In this document: piece by piece, positions 7,202-21,123 of the stretch
Layout of the letters: every line of letters begins with the position of its first letter
How positions within the stretch are numbered: position 1 is the first letter of the stretch
NCBI GenBank assembly: GCA_030533445.1
Contig: JARPUW010000290.1
Location: forward strand, 62,001 to 126,000
Direction of reading: 5' to 3'
Source of the DNA: Cyprinodon diabolis
Taxonomy: Eukaryota > Chordata > Actinopteri > Cyprinodontiformes > Cyprinodontidae
Length of the DNA: 64,000 nucleotides
Position numbers and translations under genes: made by a program
Notes under the pieces: model-generated
The model's database searches: none
The model's input: only the letters and a program-made list of their open reading frames with translations
What the model was told of the DNA's origin: nothing

Positions 7202-10200
7202 ATGTCCTCCGAACAAACGACTGCTGAGCAAAAACCGTATGAGTTATTCAAAAATTTTTTTCACCGTGAGCGTCAGTCATCCTTCGACTCCAACTATGCC
7301 AACTTTGGTGTATGTGTGTCATTCAGAAAAATATTTATGACGAGTTTAAAACACATAGTCGGATTCGTTTTTCTCCCCTCTTCTGCTCCAAAACCAATGA
7401 AAAACGGCTCTGATTTTCATCGACTTTAGGTCGGTCTGGAGGGTTTTTAAGGAAAAGTATTAATCCTACCGTAATTCCGAAGATATTGTGTGGGTCCAGA
7501 GATTTCAGTCTACAAACTGACCAAAAATGGTGACTCTAGCTATAAATATGTGGCCGTGAGGGCGAGTTTAAAATGTTTTTTTGTGTTTAAAAAACGCCTG
7601 CCTCACACTCTAGCTTTTCAGTTGCTCCACTCTAGCAGGCTGGATTTTGCTAAAACTTTGTGGCGCTTGAGGTCTGATTATACAAAAACCGTAGCAGTTA
7701 TCAACATACCGTCTTCAGTTTTAAATAGACGAAGGATTTATCTACAAACTGAGCTTCAAACTGTTTTTCTAGGTGAATGTATGGCGACACAGTGAAGTGC
7801 TGTTTTTTATGCTTTTTTTTTCCTCTCCCCATTCATTTCCTATGGGATTTTTTTGCGACGTTTTCGCTAATAATTCGCAAACCTTCGGACTAATGAGAAA
7901 GTTTTATACAAGCACACATCACCCCATTGGTCCCGACGCGTGTGCCAACTTTGGGCCCGATCCGCCAAACCGTGCGGGACTAGTTACGTGCCGAAGTTTT
8001 GGGTATACGGGAGAATTATAATAACTAGAAAATTTCTAAAGAAATTTTGAGGGGGGCCACCTACTGCCCGTCTGGGGAACCGGGCCAATACGGCCCTGGC
8101 AAGTGACGTCGGGGCTCCCCAGACCAACTGCTTACGCCTTTGAGGGCTGCTGAGGGAAGGAAAGCGGGCAAGTTCATGGGCAAAGAGAGCTGTGTGCCAC
8201 TTGTGCTGAAATCTGGGAAATAGACGTGCACAGCGTATGATGCACAAGGGTAATATGGGTTGTCCATATTGAAACACAGTGGGTAAAGCCCAGTTGGCGG
8301 GCTCCGCCCGCCTGCTAGGAGCCATCTCAGTGAAGAAAAAAATCACCAATGGCGGGCTCTGCCCGCCTGCTAAGAGCCATTGCAGTGATGTAATCACCTT
8401 TGGCGGGCTCCGCCCGCCTATTACCATTGGCGGGCTCCGCCCGCCTTCTAAGAGCCATTGCAGTGATGAAATCACCAATGGCAATGAGCAATATGCCAGA
8501 ATGTATGAGTGTGTATAAGGAAGAGGCTTTTATTCTGTAGAGTCCTTGTAGTCTTATTTTGAAAGTCTATCATGAATGTGCATCAAAAGATGGGTCACGC
8601 CCAGCAGTGATATAGAATCCATTTCCAAATGTTAAATCACTGGTTTTCCATGTTATTAGGTGAATAGTTGCTGTATTACAGAGTAAATGGGAGACTTTTA
8701 TTGTGAAATTTGCTCTGGGGTGTGTTTTGAAAAGGTCACTAGAGTCTAATAAAAACAACCTGGAAGAGTTTGAGTCATAATGTTGAGCCATTTGCATCAA
8801 TGAATGCATTAGTATAATCTAGAGGCTTTTATTTTGTAGGGTCCCTGGAGTCTTATTTTGAAAGTCCAACAGAGTTGTGTTTATAGAAAATGTTCAGACC
8901 CGTCAATGATAGTTGATTACTTTCCAATCGTTAAATCACTCTTTTTCCATGTTATTAGGGCAGTAGATGAAGCGGAAATGGGAGGCTTTTATTTTGAAAT
9001 TTGCTATAGGGTGTGTTTTAAACAGTCTCCTAGAGTCTATTCTCTAAAACGGGGTTGAGTTTGGGTCATAATGTTGAGCCATATAGGGCAATAAATATAT
9101 GTAAAAAATATAGAGGCTTTTATTTTGTAGGGTCCCTGGAGTCTTATTTTGAAAGTCTATCAGTGCTGAGTGGCAAGGGAAGTGTCATGGACAGCAGTCA
9201 TATAGTATCCATTTCCCAATGTTAAATCAGTCCTTTCACCCTCCATTAGATTAATATGTGCTGTTTAAAACAGCAGAGGTAAAATCTGTTTGAAGCTTGG
9301 TAACCTTGACAACGCTTAACGAGCCTCTCACTGACACAGACAACAGCTGCACTCACTATTGGTTTCTTCTTCCCAGGCTTTTTTGTATGGGAAGAACGGC
9401 ACCGAACAAACGACTACTGATCAAAAACCGTATGAGTTATTCAAAAAACATTTTCACCATGAGCATCAGCAATCCTTCGACTCACACTATACCAACTTTG
9501 GTGTATGTGTGTCATTCAGAAAAATATTTATAACGAGTTGAAAACACATAGTCTGATTCGTTTCTCTCCCATCTTCAGCTCAAAAAGAATAGAGAAAGGC
9601 TGAAACTCTCATCGACTTTAGGTTGGTCTGGAGGGTTTTTAAGGAAAAGTATTAATCCTACCGTAATTCCGAAGACATTGTGTGAGTCCAGAGGTTTCAG
9701 TCTACAAACTGACCAAAAATGGTGACTGTAGCTCCAAATATGTGGCCGTGAGGGCGAGAATAAGATGTTTGATCTTAAAAAAATGGCCGCCTCACACTAA
9801 GATTTCAGCAGCTGCACTCTAGCAGGCTGCTGCAGAAGCTAACTGTCAGCTAGCTTCCAGGTGCTTACCCTCCGAACAAACGACTGCTGAGCAAAAACCG
9901 TAAAAGGTATCTGAAAAATTCTTTCAGTGAAAGCAACATCTATCCTTTGTCTCAGACTGGGGTAACCTTCATGTCTGTAGGTCTTTCACAACCCAAAACG
10001 AAGCACAAACAAAATGGTTGGCCCACCTGCTCCTCCCTTTGTTTGAACTGCAGGACCTCACTCTCACTCACCTTTTAGCTGCTAAAGCACCCCTCCGAAC
10101 AAACGACTGCTGAGTAAAAACCGTAAAAGGTATCTGAAAAATTCTTTTTATCTAAGCGACAGCTATATCTTGTCTTCAATTGGAGTAACTTTCATGGCTG

Positions 10201-10319
10201 TAGATCATCTACAAACTGAATGGGAAGAGAAAGAAAAAGAAAAAACGTTCCATCACACCTAAGCTTCTAATTGAGCTAGCTGCAGCAGGTCACTGTCACT
10301 CAGCTTTCAGCTGCTTAAA
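7202..10319 (+). repeat. Monomer U3 (beta type)
   Basis: A 3118-bp monomer with no hairpin module and four minisatellite hairpins spaced 55, 51 and 27 bp. Block M is beta type (GATGCACAAGGG, TTGAAACACAG). It shares GTATGGCGACACAG in block T with U14, U15 and U19; other monomers have GTATGCCGACACAG. Its A1 has CGACTCACACTATACC and ends TTTATAACGAG, both private changes. Confidence 0.96.
8296..8481. repeat. GC-hairpin minisatellite in U3, 4 hairpins
   Basis: Spacings are 55, 51 and 27 bp. The 27-bp interval is a shortened unit (CCTATTACCATTGG between hairpins). Confidence 0.95.
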
Positions 10320-13300
10320 ATGTCCTCCGAACAAACGACTGCTGAGCAAAAACCGTATGAGTTATTCAAAAAATTTTTTCACCGTGAGCGTCAGTCATCC
10401 TTCGACTCCAACTATGCCAACTTTGGTGTATGTGTGTCATTCAGAAAAATATTTATGACGAGTTTAAAACACATAGTCTGATTCGTTTTTCTCCCCTCTT
10501 CTGCTCCAAAACCAATGAAAAACGGCTCTGATTTTCATCGACTTTAGGTCGGTCTGGAGGGTTTTTAAGGAAAAGTATTAATCCTACCGTAATTCCGAAG
10601 ATATTGTGTGGGTCCAGAGATTTCAGTCTACAAACTGACCAAAAATGGTGACTCTAGCTATAAATATGTGGCCGTGAGGGCGAGTTTAAAATGTTTTTTT
10701 GTGTTTAAAAAACGCCTGCCTCACACTCTAGCTTTTCAGTTGCTCCACTCTAGCAGGCTGGATTTTGCTAAAACTTTGTGGCGCTTGAGGTCTGATTATA
10801 CAAAAACCGTAGCAGTTATCAACATACCGTCTTCAGTTTTAAATAGACGAAGGATTTATCTACAAACTGAGCTTCAAACTGTTTTTCTAGGTGAATGTAT
10901 GCCGACACAGTGAAGTGCTGTTTTTAATGCTTTTTTTTTCCTCTCCCCATTCATTTCCTATGGGATTTTTTTGCGACGTTTTCGCTAATAATTCGCAAAC
11001 CTTCGGACTAATGAGAAAGTTTTATACAAGCACACATCACCCCATTGGTCCCAACGCGTGTGCCAACTTTGGGCCCGATCCGCCAAACCGTGCGGGACTA
11101 GTTACGTGCCGAAGTTTTGGGTATACGGGAGAATTATAATAATAATAACTAGAAAATTTCTAAAGAAATTTTGAGGGGGGCCACCTACTGCCCGTCTTGG
11201 GAACCGGGCCAATACGGCCCTGTCAAGTGACGTCGGGGCTCCCCAGACCAACTGCTTACGCCTTTGAGGGCTGCTGAGGGAAGGAAAGAGGGCAAGTTCA
11301 TGGGCAAAGAGAGCTGTGTGCCACTTGTGCTGACATCTGGGAAATAGACGTGCACAGCGTATGATGCACAAGGGTAATATGGGTTGTCCATATTGAAACA
11401 CAGTGGGTAAAGCCCAGTTGGCGGGCTTCGCCCGCCTGCTAGGAGCCATCTCAGTGAAGAAAAAAATCACCAATGGCGGGCTCTGCCCGCCTTCTAAGAG
11501 CCATTGCAGTGATGAAATCACCAATGGCGGGCTCCGCCCGCCTGCTAAGAGCCATTGCAGTGATGTAATCACCTTTGGCGGGCTCCGCCCGCCTGTTACC
11601 ATTGGCGGGCTCCGCCCGACTTCTAAGAGCCATTGCAGTGATGAAATCACCAATGGCAATGAGCAATATGCCAGAATGTATGAGTGTGTATAAGGAAGAG
11701 GCTTTTATTCTGTAGAGTCCTTGTAGTCTTATTTTGAAAGTCTATCATGAATGTGCATCAAAAGATGGGTCACGCCCAGCAGTGATATAGAATCCATTTC
11801 CAAATGTTAAATCACTGGTTTTCCATGTTATTAGGTGAATAGTTGCTGTATTACAGAGTAAATGGGAGACTTTTATTGTGAAATTTGCTCTGGGGTGTGT
11901 TTTGAAAAGGTCACTAGAGTCTAATAAAAACAACCTGGAAGAGTTTGGGTCATAATGTTGAGCCATTTGCATCAATTAATGCATTAGTATAATCTAGAGG
12001 CTTTTATTTTGTAGGGTCGCTGGAGTCTTATTTTGAAAGTCCAACAGAGTTGTGTTTATAGAAAATGTTCAGACCCGTCAATGATAGTTGATTACTTTCC
12101 AATCGTTAAATCACTCTTTTTCCATGTTATTAGGGCAGTAGATGAAGCGGAAATGGGAGGCTTTTATTTTGAAATTTGCTATAGGGTGTGTTTTAAACAG
12201 TCTCCTAGAGTCTATTCTCTAAAACGGGGTTGAGTTTGGGTCATAATGTTGAGCCATATAGGGCAATAAATATATGTAAAAAATATAGAGGCTTTTATTT
12301 TGTAGGGTCCCTGGAGTCTTATTTTGAAAGTCTATCAGTGCTGAGTGGCAAGGGAAGTGTCATGGACAGCAGTCATATAGTATCCATTTCCCAATGTTAA
12401 ATCAGTCCTTTCACCCTCCATTAGATTAATATGTGCTGTTTAAAACAGCAGAGGTAAAATCTGTTTGAAGCTTGGTAACCTTGACAACGCTTAACGAGCC
12501 TCTCACTGACACAGACAACAGCTGCACTCACTATTGGTTTCTTCTTCCCAGGCTTTTTTGTATGGGAAGAACGGCACCGAACAAACGACTACTGATCAAA
12601 AACCGTATGAGTTATTCAAAAAACATTTTCACCATGAGCATCAGCAATCCTTCGACTCCAACTATACCAACTTTGGTGTATGTGTGTCATTCAGAAAAAT
12701 ATTTATGACGAGTTGAAAACACATAGTCTGATTCGTTTCTCTCCCATCTTCAGCTCAAAAAGAATAGAGAAAGTCTGAAACTCTCATCGACTTTAGGTTG
12801 GTCTGGAGGGTTTTTAAGGAAAAGTATTAATCCTACCGTAATTCCGAAGACATTGTGTGAGTCCAGAGGTTTCAGTCTACAAACTGACCAAAAATGGTGA
12901 CTGTAGCTCCAAATATGTGGCCGTGAGGGCGAGAATAAGATGTTTGATCTGAAAAAAATGGCCGCCTCACACTAAGATTTCAGCAGCTGCACTCTAGCAG
13001 GCTGCTGCAGAAGCTAACTGTCAGCTAGCTTCCAGGTGCTTACCCTCCGAACAAACGACTGCTGAGCAAAAACCGTAAAAGATATCTGAAAAATTCTTTC
13101 AGTGAAAGCAACATCTATCCTTTGTCTCAGACTGGGGTAACCTTCATGTCTGTAGGTCTTTCACAACCCAAAACGAAGCACAAACAAAATGGTTGGCCCA
13201 CCTGCTCCTCCCTTTCTTTTAACTGCAGGACCTCACTCTCACTCACCTTTTAGCTGCTAAAGCACCCCTCCGAACAAACGACTGCTGAGTAAAAACCGTA

Positions 13301-13494
13301 AAAGGTATCTGAAAAATTCTTTTTATCTAAGCGACAGCTATATCTTGTCTTCGATTGGAGTAACTTTCATGGCTGTAGGTCATCTACAAACTGAATGGGA
13401 AGAGAAAGAAAAAGAAAAAACGTTTCATCACACCTAAGCTTCTAATTGAGCTAGCTGCAGCAGGTCACTGTCACTCAGCTTTCAGGTGCTTAAA
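10320..13494 (+). repeat. Monomer U4 (beta type)
   Basis: A 3175-bp monomer with no hairpin module, although the TAA run is longer (AATAATAATAACTAG), as if a module had been lost between AAT units. It has five minisatellite hairpins, the last with a broken stem (CCGCCCGAC). Block T reads TGTTTTTAATGC and CCCAACGCG, shared with U10 only. The outer inverted-repeat arm is mismatched (GTCTTGGGAAC). Confidence 0.96.
11420..11656. repeat. GC-hairpin minisatellite in U4, 5 hairpins
   Basis: Spacings are 55, 51, 51 and 27 bp. The last stem is broken by a change to CCGCCCGAC. Confidence 0.95.
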
Positions 13495-14318
13495 ATGTCC
13501 TCCGAACAAACGACTGCTGAGCAAAAACCGTATGAGTTATTCAAAAAAATTTTTCACCGTGAGCGTCAGTCATCCTTCGACTCCAACTATGCCAACTTTG
13601 GTGTATGTGTGTCATTCAGAAAAATATTTATGACGAGTTTAAAACACATAGTCTGATTCGTTTTTCTGCCCTCTTCTGCTCCAAAACCAATGAAAAACGG
13701 CTCTGATTTTCATCGACTTTAGGTCGGTCTGGAGGGTTTTTAAGGAAAAGTATTAATCCTACCGTAATTCCGAAGATATTGTGTGGGTCCAGAGATTTCA
13801 GTCTACAAACTGACCAAAAATGGTGACTCTAGCTATAAATATGTGGCCGTGAGGGCGAGTTTAAAATGTTTTTTTGTGTTTAAAAAACGCCTGCCTCACA
13901 CTCTAGCTTTTCAGTTGCTCCACTCTAGCAGGCTGGATTTTGCTAAAACTTTGTGGCGCTTGAGGTCTGATTATACAAGAACCGTAGCAGTTATCAACAT
14001 ACCGTCTTCAGTTTTAAATAGACGAAGGATTTATCTACAAACTGAGCTTCAAACTGTTTTTCTAGGTGAATGTATGCCGACACAGTGAAGTGCTGTTTTT
14101 TATGCTTTTTTTTTCCTCTCCCCATTCATTTCCTATGGGATTTTTTTGCGACGTTTTCGCTAATAATTCGCAAACCTTCGGACTAATGAGAAAGTTTTAT
14201 ACAAGCACACATCACCCCATTGGTCCCGACGCGTGTGCCAACTTTGGGCCCGATCCGCCAAACCGTGCGGGACTAGTTACGCGCCGAAGTTTTGGGTATA
14301 CGGGAGAATTATAATAAT

Positions 14319-14450
14319 AATAATACGCGGAATAAATATGTGCAATAGTAGTAGGTGGGCCATGCCTTCGGCATGTGGCCCCCCAATAATACGCGGAATA
14401 AATATGTGCAATAGTAGTAGGTGGGCCATGCCTTCGGCATGTGGCCCCCC
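14319..14450 (+). repeat. AAT-linked hairpin modules in U5, 2 copies
   Basis: Two identical-looking modules 66 bp apart, joined by AATAAT. Confidence 0.93.
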
Positions 14451-14723
14451 AACTAGAAAATTTCTAAAGAAATTTTGAGGGGGGCCACCTACTGCCCGTC
14501 TGGGGAACCGGGCCAATACGGCCCTGGCAAGTGACGTCGGGGCTCCCCAGACCAACTGCTTACGCCTTTGAGGGCTGCTGAGGGAAGGAAAGAGGGCAAG
14601 TTCATGGGCAAAGAGAGCTGTGTGCCACTTGTGCTGAAATCTGGGAAATAGACGTGCACAGCGTATGATGCACAAGGGTAATATGGGTTGTCCATATTGA
14701 AACACAGTGGGTGAAGCCCAGTT

Positions 14724-15011
14724 GGCGGGCTTTGCCCGCCTGCTAGGAGCCATCTCAGTGAAGAAAAAAATCACCAATGGCGGGCTCTGCCCGCCTTCTA
14801 AGAGCCATTAGAGTGATGAAATCACCAATGGCGGGCTCCGCCCGCCTTCTAAGAGCCATTGCAGTGATGAAATCACCAATGGCGGGCTCCGCCCGCCTGC
14901 TAAGAGCCATTGCAGTGATGTAATCACCTTTGGCGGGCTCCGCCCGCCTGTTACCATTGGCGGGCTCCGCCCGCCTTCTAAGAGCCATTGCAGTTATGAA
15001 ATCACCAATGG
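14724..15011. repeat. GC-hairpin minisatellite in U5, 6 hairpins
   Basis: One more 51-bp unit than the usual beta array. One unit reads CCATTAGAGTGATG instead of CCATTGCAGTGATG. Confidence 0.95.
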
Positions 15012-17943
15012 CAATGAGCAATATGCCAGAATGTATGAGTGTGTATAAGGAAGAGGCTTTTATTCTGTAGAGTCCTTGTAGTCTTATTTTGAAAGTCTAT
15101 CATGAATGTGCATCAAAAGATGGGTCACGCCCAGCAGTGATATAGAATCCATTTCCAAATGTTAAATCACTGGTTTTCCATGTTATTAGGTGAATAGTTG
15201 CTGTATTACAGAGTAAATGGGAGACTTTTATTGTGAAATTTGCTCCGGGGTGTGTTTTGAAAAGGTCACTAGAGTCTAATAAAAACAACCTGGAAGAGTT
15301 TGGGTCATAATGTTGAAGCATTTGCATCAATTAATGCATTAGTATAATCTAGAGGCTTTTATTTTGTAGGGTCCCTGGAGTCTTATTTTGACAGTCCAAC
15401 AGAGTTGTGTTTATAGAAAATGTTCAGACCCGTCAATGATAGTTGATTACTTTCCAATCGTTAAATCACTCTTTTTCCATGTTATTAGGGCAGTAGATGA
15501 AGCGGAAATGGGAGGCTTTTATTTTGAAATTTGCTATAGGGTGTGTTTTAAACAGTCTCCTAGAGTCTATTCTCTAAAACGGGGTTGAGTTTGGGTCATA
15601 ATGTTGAGCCATAAAGAGCAATAAATATATGTAAAAAATATAGAGGCTTTTATTTTGTAGGGTCCCTGGAGTCTTATTTTGAAAGTCTATCAGTGCTGAG
15701 TGGCAAGGGAAGTGTCATGGACAGCAGTCATATAGTATCCATTTCCCAATGTTAAATCAGTCCTTTCACCCTCCATTAGATTAATATGTGCTGTTTAAAA
15801 CAGCAGAGGTAAAATCTGTTTGAAGCTTGGTAACCTTGACAACGCTTAACGAGCCTCTCACTGACACAGACAACAGCTGCACTCACTATTGGTTTCTTCT
15901 TCCCAGGCTTTTTTGTATGGGAAGAACGGCACCGAACAAACGACTACTGATCAAAAACCGTAGGAGTTATTCAAAAAACATTTTCACCATGAGCATCAGC
16001 AATCCTTCGACTCCAACTATACCAACTTTGGTGTATGTGTGTCATTCAGAAAAATATTTATGACGAGTTGAAAACACATAGTCTGATTCGTTTCTCTCCC
16101 ATCTTCAGCTCAAAAAGAATAGAGAAAGGCTGAAACTCTCATAGACTTTAGGTTGGTCTGGAGGGTTTTTAAGGAAAAGTATTAATCCTACCGTAATTCC
16201 AAAGACATTGTGTGAGTCCAGAGGTTTCAGTCTACAAACTGACCAAAAATGGTGACTGTAGCTCCAAATATGTGGCCGTGAGGGCGAGAATAAGATGTTT
16301 GATCTTAAAAAAATGGCCGCCTCACACTAAGATTTCAGCAGCTGCACTCTAGCAGGCTGCTGCAGAAGCTAACTGTCAGCTAGCTTCCAGGTGCTTACCC
16401 TCCGAACAAACGACTGCTGAGCAAAAACCGTAAAAGGTATCTGAAAAATTCTTTCAGTGAAAGCAACATCTATCCTTTGTCTCAGACTGGGGTAACCTTC
16501 ATGTCTGTAGGTCTTTCACAACCCAAAACGAAGCACAAACAAAATGGTTGGCCCACCTGCTCCTCCCTTTGTTTGAACTGCAGGACCTCACTCTCACTCA
16601 CCTTTTAGCTGCTAAAGCACCCCTCCGAACAAACGACTGCTGAGTAAAAACCGTAAAAGGTATCTGAAAAATTCTTTTTATCTAAGCGACAGCTATATCT
16701 TGTCTTCAATTGGAGTAACTTTCATGGCTGTAGGTCATCTACAAACTGAATGGGAAGAGAAAGAAAAAGAAAAAACGTTTCATCACACCTAAGCTTCTAA
16801 TTGAGCTAGCTGCAGCAGGTCACTGTCACTCAGCTTTCAGGTGCTTAAAATGTCCTCCGAACAAACGACTGCTGAGCAAAAACCGTATGAGTTATTCAAA
16901 AAAATTTTTCACCGTGAGCGTCAGTCATCCTTCGACTCCAACTATGCCAACTTTGGTGTATGTGTGTCATTCAGAAAAATATTTATGACGAGTTTAAAAC
17001 ACATAGCCTGATTCGTTTTTCTCCCCTCTTCTGCTCCAAAACCAATGAAAAACGGCTCTGATTTTCATCGACTTTAGGTCGGTCTGGAGGGTTTTTAAGG
17101 AAAAGTATTAATCCTACCGTAATTCCGAAGATATTGTGTGGGTCTAGAGATTTCAGTCTACAAACTGACCAAAAATGGTGACTCTAGCTATAAATATGTG
17201 GCCGTGAGGGCGAGTTTAAAATGTTTTTTTGTGTTTAAAAAATGCCTGCCTCACACTCTAGCTTTTCAGTTGCTCCACTCTAGCAGGCTGGATTTTGCTA
17301 AAACTTTGTGGCGCTTGAGGTCTGATTATAGAAAAACCGTAGCAGTTATCAACATACCGTCTTCAGTTTTAAATAGACGAAGGATTTATCTACAAACTGA
17401 GCTTCAAACTGTTTTTCTAGGTGAATGTATGCCGACACAGTGAAGTGCTGTTTTTTATGCTTTTTTTTTCCTCTCCCCATTCATTTCCTATGGGATTTTT
17501 TTGCGACGTTTTCGCTAATAATTCGCAAACCTTCGGACTAATGAGAAAGTTTTATACAAGCACACATCACCCCATTGGTCCCGACGCGTGTGCCAACTTT
17601 GGGCCCGATCCGCCAAACCGTGCGGGACTAGTTACGCGCCGAAGTTTTGGGTATACGGGAGAATTATAATAACTAGAAAATTTCTAAAGAAATTTTGAGG
17701 GGGGCCACCTACTGCCCGTCTGGGGAACCGGGCCAATACGGCTCTGGCAAGTGACGTCGGGGCTCCCCAGACCAACTGCTTACGCCTTTAAGGGCTGCAG
17801 AGGGAAGGAAAGAGGTCAAGTTCATGGGCAAAGAGAGCTGTGTGCCACTTGTGCTGAAATCTGGGAAATAGACGTGCACAGCGTATGATGCACAAGCGTA
17901 ATATCGGTTGTCCATATTGAACCACAGTGGGTAAAGCTCAGTT

Positions 17944-18231
17944 GGCGTGCTCCACCCGCCTGCTAGGAGCCATTGCAGTGATGAAAAAAATCACCATTGG
18001 CGGGCTCCGCCCGCCTTCTAAAAGCCATTGCAGTGATGAAATCACCAATAGCGGGCTCTGCCCGCCTGCTAATAGCCATTGCAGTGATGTAATCACCATC
18101 GGCGGGCTCCGCCCGCCTGCTACCATTGGCGGGCTCCGCCCGCCTTGTAAAATCCATTGCAGTGATGAAATCACCATTGGCGGGCTCCGCCCGCCTTCTA
18201 AGAGCCATTGCAGTGATGAAATTACAAGTGG
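17944..18231. repeat. GC-hairpin minisatellite in U6, 6 hairpins, most diverged
   Basis: The first stem has decayed (GGCGTGCTCCACCCGCC). Intervals carry many private changes (CTAATAGCCATTG, TTGTAAAATCCATTG, CACCATCGG), consistent with an older or less exchanged array. Confidence 0.93.
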
Positions 18232-19149
18232 CAATGAGCAATATGCCAGAATGTATGAGTGTGTATAAGGAAGAGGCTTTTATTCTGTAGAGTCCCTGTA
18301 GTCCTTTTTTGAAAGTCCATCATGGATGTGCATCAAAAGATGGGTCATGCCCAGCAGTGATGTAGAATCCATTTCCAAATGTTAAATCACTGGTTTTCCA
18401 TGTTATTAGGTGAATAGTTGCTGTATTACAGAGTAAATGGGAGACTTTTATTGTGAAATTTGCTCTGGGGTGTGTTTTGAAAAGGTCACTAGAGTCTAAT
18501 AAAAACAACCTGGAAGAGTTTGGGTCATAATGTTGAGCCATTTGCATCAATTAATGCATTAGTATAATCTAGAGGCTTTTATTTTGTAGGGTCCCTGGAG
18601 TCTTATTTTGAAAGTCCAACAGAGTTGTGTTTAGAGAAAATGTTCAGACCCATCAATGATAGTTGATGACTTTCCAATCGTTAAATCACTCTTTTTCCAT
18701 GTTATTAGGGCAGTAGATGAAGCGGAAATGGGAGGCTTTTATTTTGAAATTTGCCATAGGGTGTGTTTTAAACAGTCTCCTAGAGTCTATTCTCTAAAAT
18801 GGGGTTGAGTTTGGGTCATAATGTTGAGCCATATAGGGCAATAAATATATGTAAAAAATATAGAGGCTTTTATTTTGTAGGGTCCCTGGAGTCTTATTTT
18901 GAAAGTCTATCAGTGTTGAGTGGCAAGGGAAGTGTCATGGACATCAGTCATATACTATCCATTTCCCAATGTTAAATCAGTCCTTTCACCCTCCATTAGA
19001 TTAATATGTGCTGTTTAAAACAGCAGAGGTAACATCTGTTTGAAGCTTGGTTACCTTGACAACGCTTAATGAGCCTCTAACTGACACAGACAACAGCTGC
19101 ACTCACTATTGGTTTCTTCTTCTCAGGCTTTTTTTATGGGAAGTCTGCT

Positions 19150-19379
19150 CCGAACAAAGGAGCGCTGAAGGAAAACCGTAAATGGAATCTAAAAAATTAT
19201 TTCAGTCTAAGCAACAGCAATCCTTTTTCTCAGACTGGGGGAACTTTCATGTCTGTAGGTCTTTCACAACCCAAAACGAAGCACAAACAACATGGTTGGT
19301 CCCACCTGCTCCTCCCTTTGTTTTAACTGCAGCACTTCACTCTCACTCACATTTTACTGTAGCTGCTAAAGCACCCCTC
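19150..19379 (+). repeat. Extra b-type subrepeat found only in U6
   Basis: CGAACAAAGGAGCGCTGAAG opens a 229-bp copy inserted before A1. Its body is like b1 (CTTTCATGTCTGTAGGTC, ACAACCCAAAACGAAGC) but clearly diverged (ATGGAATCTAAAAAATT, CATGGTTGGTCCC). A1 then follows with the b-type opening CTCCGAACAAACGACTGC. No other monomer in the window has it. Confidence 0.9.
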
Positions 19380-21123
19380 CGAACAAACGACTGCTGAGCA
19401 AAAACCGTAGGAGTTATTTAAAAAACATTTTCACCATGAGCATCAGCAATCCTTCGACTCCAACTATACCAACTTTGGTGTATGTGTGTCATTCAGAAAA
19501 ATATTTATGACGAGTTGAAAACACATAGTCTGATTCGTTTCTCTCCCATCTTCAGCTCAAAAAGAATAGAGAAAGGCTGAAACTCTCATCGACTTTAGGT
19601 TGGTCTGGAGGGTTTTTAAGGAAAAGTATTAATCCTACCGTAATTCCGAAGACATTGTGTGAGTCCAGAGGTTTCAGTCTACAAACTGACCAAAAATGGT
19701 GACTGTAGCTCCAAATATGTGGCCGTGAGGGCGAGAATAAGATGTTTGATCTGAAAAAAATGGCCGCCTCACACTAAGATTTCAGCAGCTGCACTCTAGC
19801 AGGCTGCTGCAGAAGCTAACTGTCAGCTAGCTTCCAGGTGCTTACCCTCCGAACAAACGACTGCTGAGCAAAAACCGTAAAAGATATCTGAAAAATTCTT
19901 TCAGTGAAAGCAACATCTATCCTTTGTCTCAGACTGGGGTAACCTTCATGTCTGTAGGTCTTTCACAACCCAAAACGAAGCACAAACAAAATGGTTGGCC
20001 CACCTGCTCCTCCCTTTCTTTTAACTGCAGGACCTCACTCTCACTCACCTTTTAGCTGCTAAAGCACCCCTCCGAACAAACGACTGCTGAGTAAAAACCG
20101 TAAAAGGTATCTGAAAAATTCTTTTTATCTAAGCGACAGCTATATCTTGTCTTCGATTGGAGTAACTTTCATGGCTGTAGGTCATCTACAACCTGAATGG
20201 GAAGAGAAAGAAAAAGAAAAAACGTTTCATCACACCTAAGCTTCTAATTGAGCTAGCTGCAGCAGGTCACTGTCACTCAGCTTTCAGGTGCTTAAAATGT
20301 CCTCCGAACAAACGACTGCTGAGCAAAAACCGTATGAGTTATTCAAAAAAATTTTTCACCGTGAGCGTCAGTCATCCTTCGACTCCAACTATGCCAACTT
20401 TGGTGTATGTGTGTCATTCAGAAAAATATTTATGACGAGTTTAAAACACATAGTCTGATTCGTTTTTCTCCCCTCTTCTGCTCCAAAACCAATGAAAAAC
20501 AGCTCTGATTTTCATCGACTTTAGGTCGGTCTGGAGGGTTTTTAAGGAAAAGTATTAATCCTACCGTAATTCCGAAGATATTGTGTGGGTCCAGAGATTT
20601 CAGTCTACAAACTGACCAAAAATGGTGACTCTAGGTATAAATATGTGGCCGTGAGGGCGAGTTTAAAATGTTTTTTTGTGTTTAAAAAACGCCTGCCTCA
20701 CACTCTAGCTTTTCAGTTGCTCCACTCTAGCAGGCTGGATTTTGCTAAAACTTTGTGGCGCTTGAGGTCTGATTATACAAAAACCGTAGCAGTTATCAAC
20801 ATACTGTCTTCAGTTTTAAATAGACGAAGGATTTATCTACAAACTGAGCTTCAAACTGTTTTTCTAGGTGAATGTATGCCGACACAGTGAAGTGCTGTTT
20901 TTTATGCTTTTTTTTTCCTCTCCCCATTCATTTCCTATGGGATTTTTTTGCGACGTTTTCGCTAATAATTCGCAAACCTTCGGACTAATGAGAAAGTTTT
21001 ATACAAGCACACATCACCCCATTGGTCCCGACGCGTGTGCCAACTTTGGGCCCGATCCGCCAAACCGTGCGGGACTAGTTACGCGCCGAAGTTTTGGGTA
21101 TACGGGAGAATTATAATAATAAT

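Larger units (their letters stand above)
13495..16849 (+). repeat. Monomer U5 (beta type)
   Basis: A 3355-bp monomer whose extra length comes from two hairpin modules and six minisatellite hairpins. Private changes include GTGAAGCCCAG instead of GTAAAGCCCAG before the minisatellite, CCATTAGAGTGATG in one minisatellite unit, TTTTGACAGTCC in C2 and CCGTAGGAG in A1. Confidence 0.96.
16850..20296 (+). repeat. Monomer U6, most divergent and longest, extra A-type subrepeat
   Basis: At 3447 bp this is the longest monomer in the window. It has no hairpin module and six minisatellite hairpins, the first with a decayed stem (GGCGTGCTCCACCCGCC). Block M mixes alpha and beta bases. Between C3 and A1 it holds one additional b-type subrepeat (19150 to 19379), and the usual GTATGGGAAGAACGGCACC is replaced by TATGGGAAGTCTGCTCC. 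It may preserve an older arrangement with one more subrepeat. Confidence 0.96.

Noticed and set aside
7773..8021. Recurring 82-codon frame overlapping block T.
   Set aside because: It starts at GTG, spans a pyrimidine tract and the CpG-rich block, has no recognised family, and is present only because block T is homogeneous.
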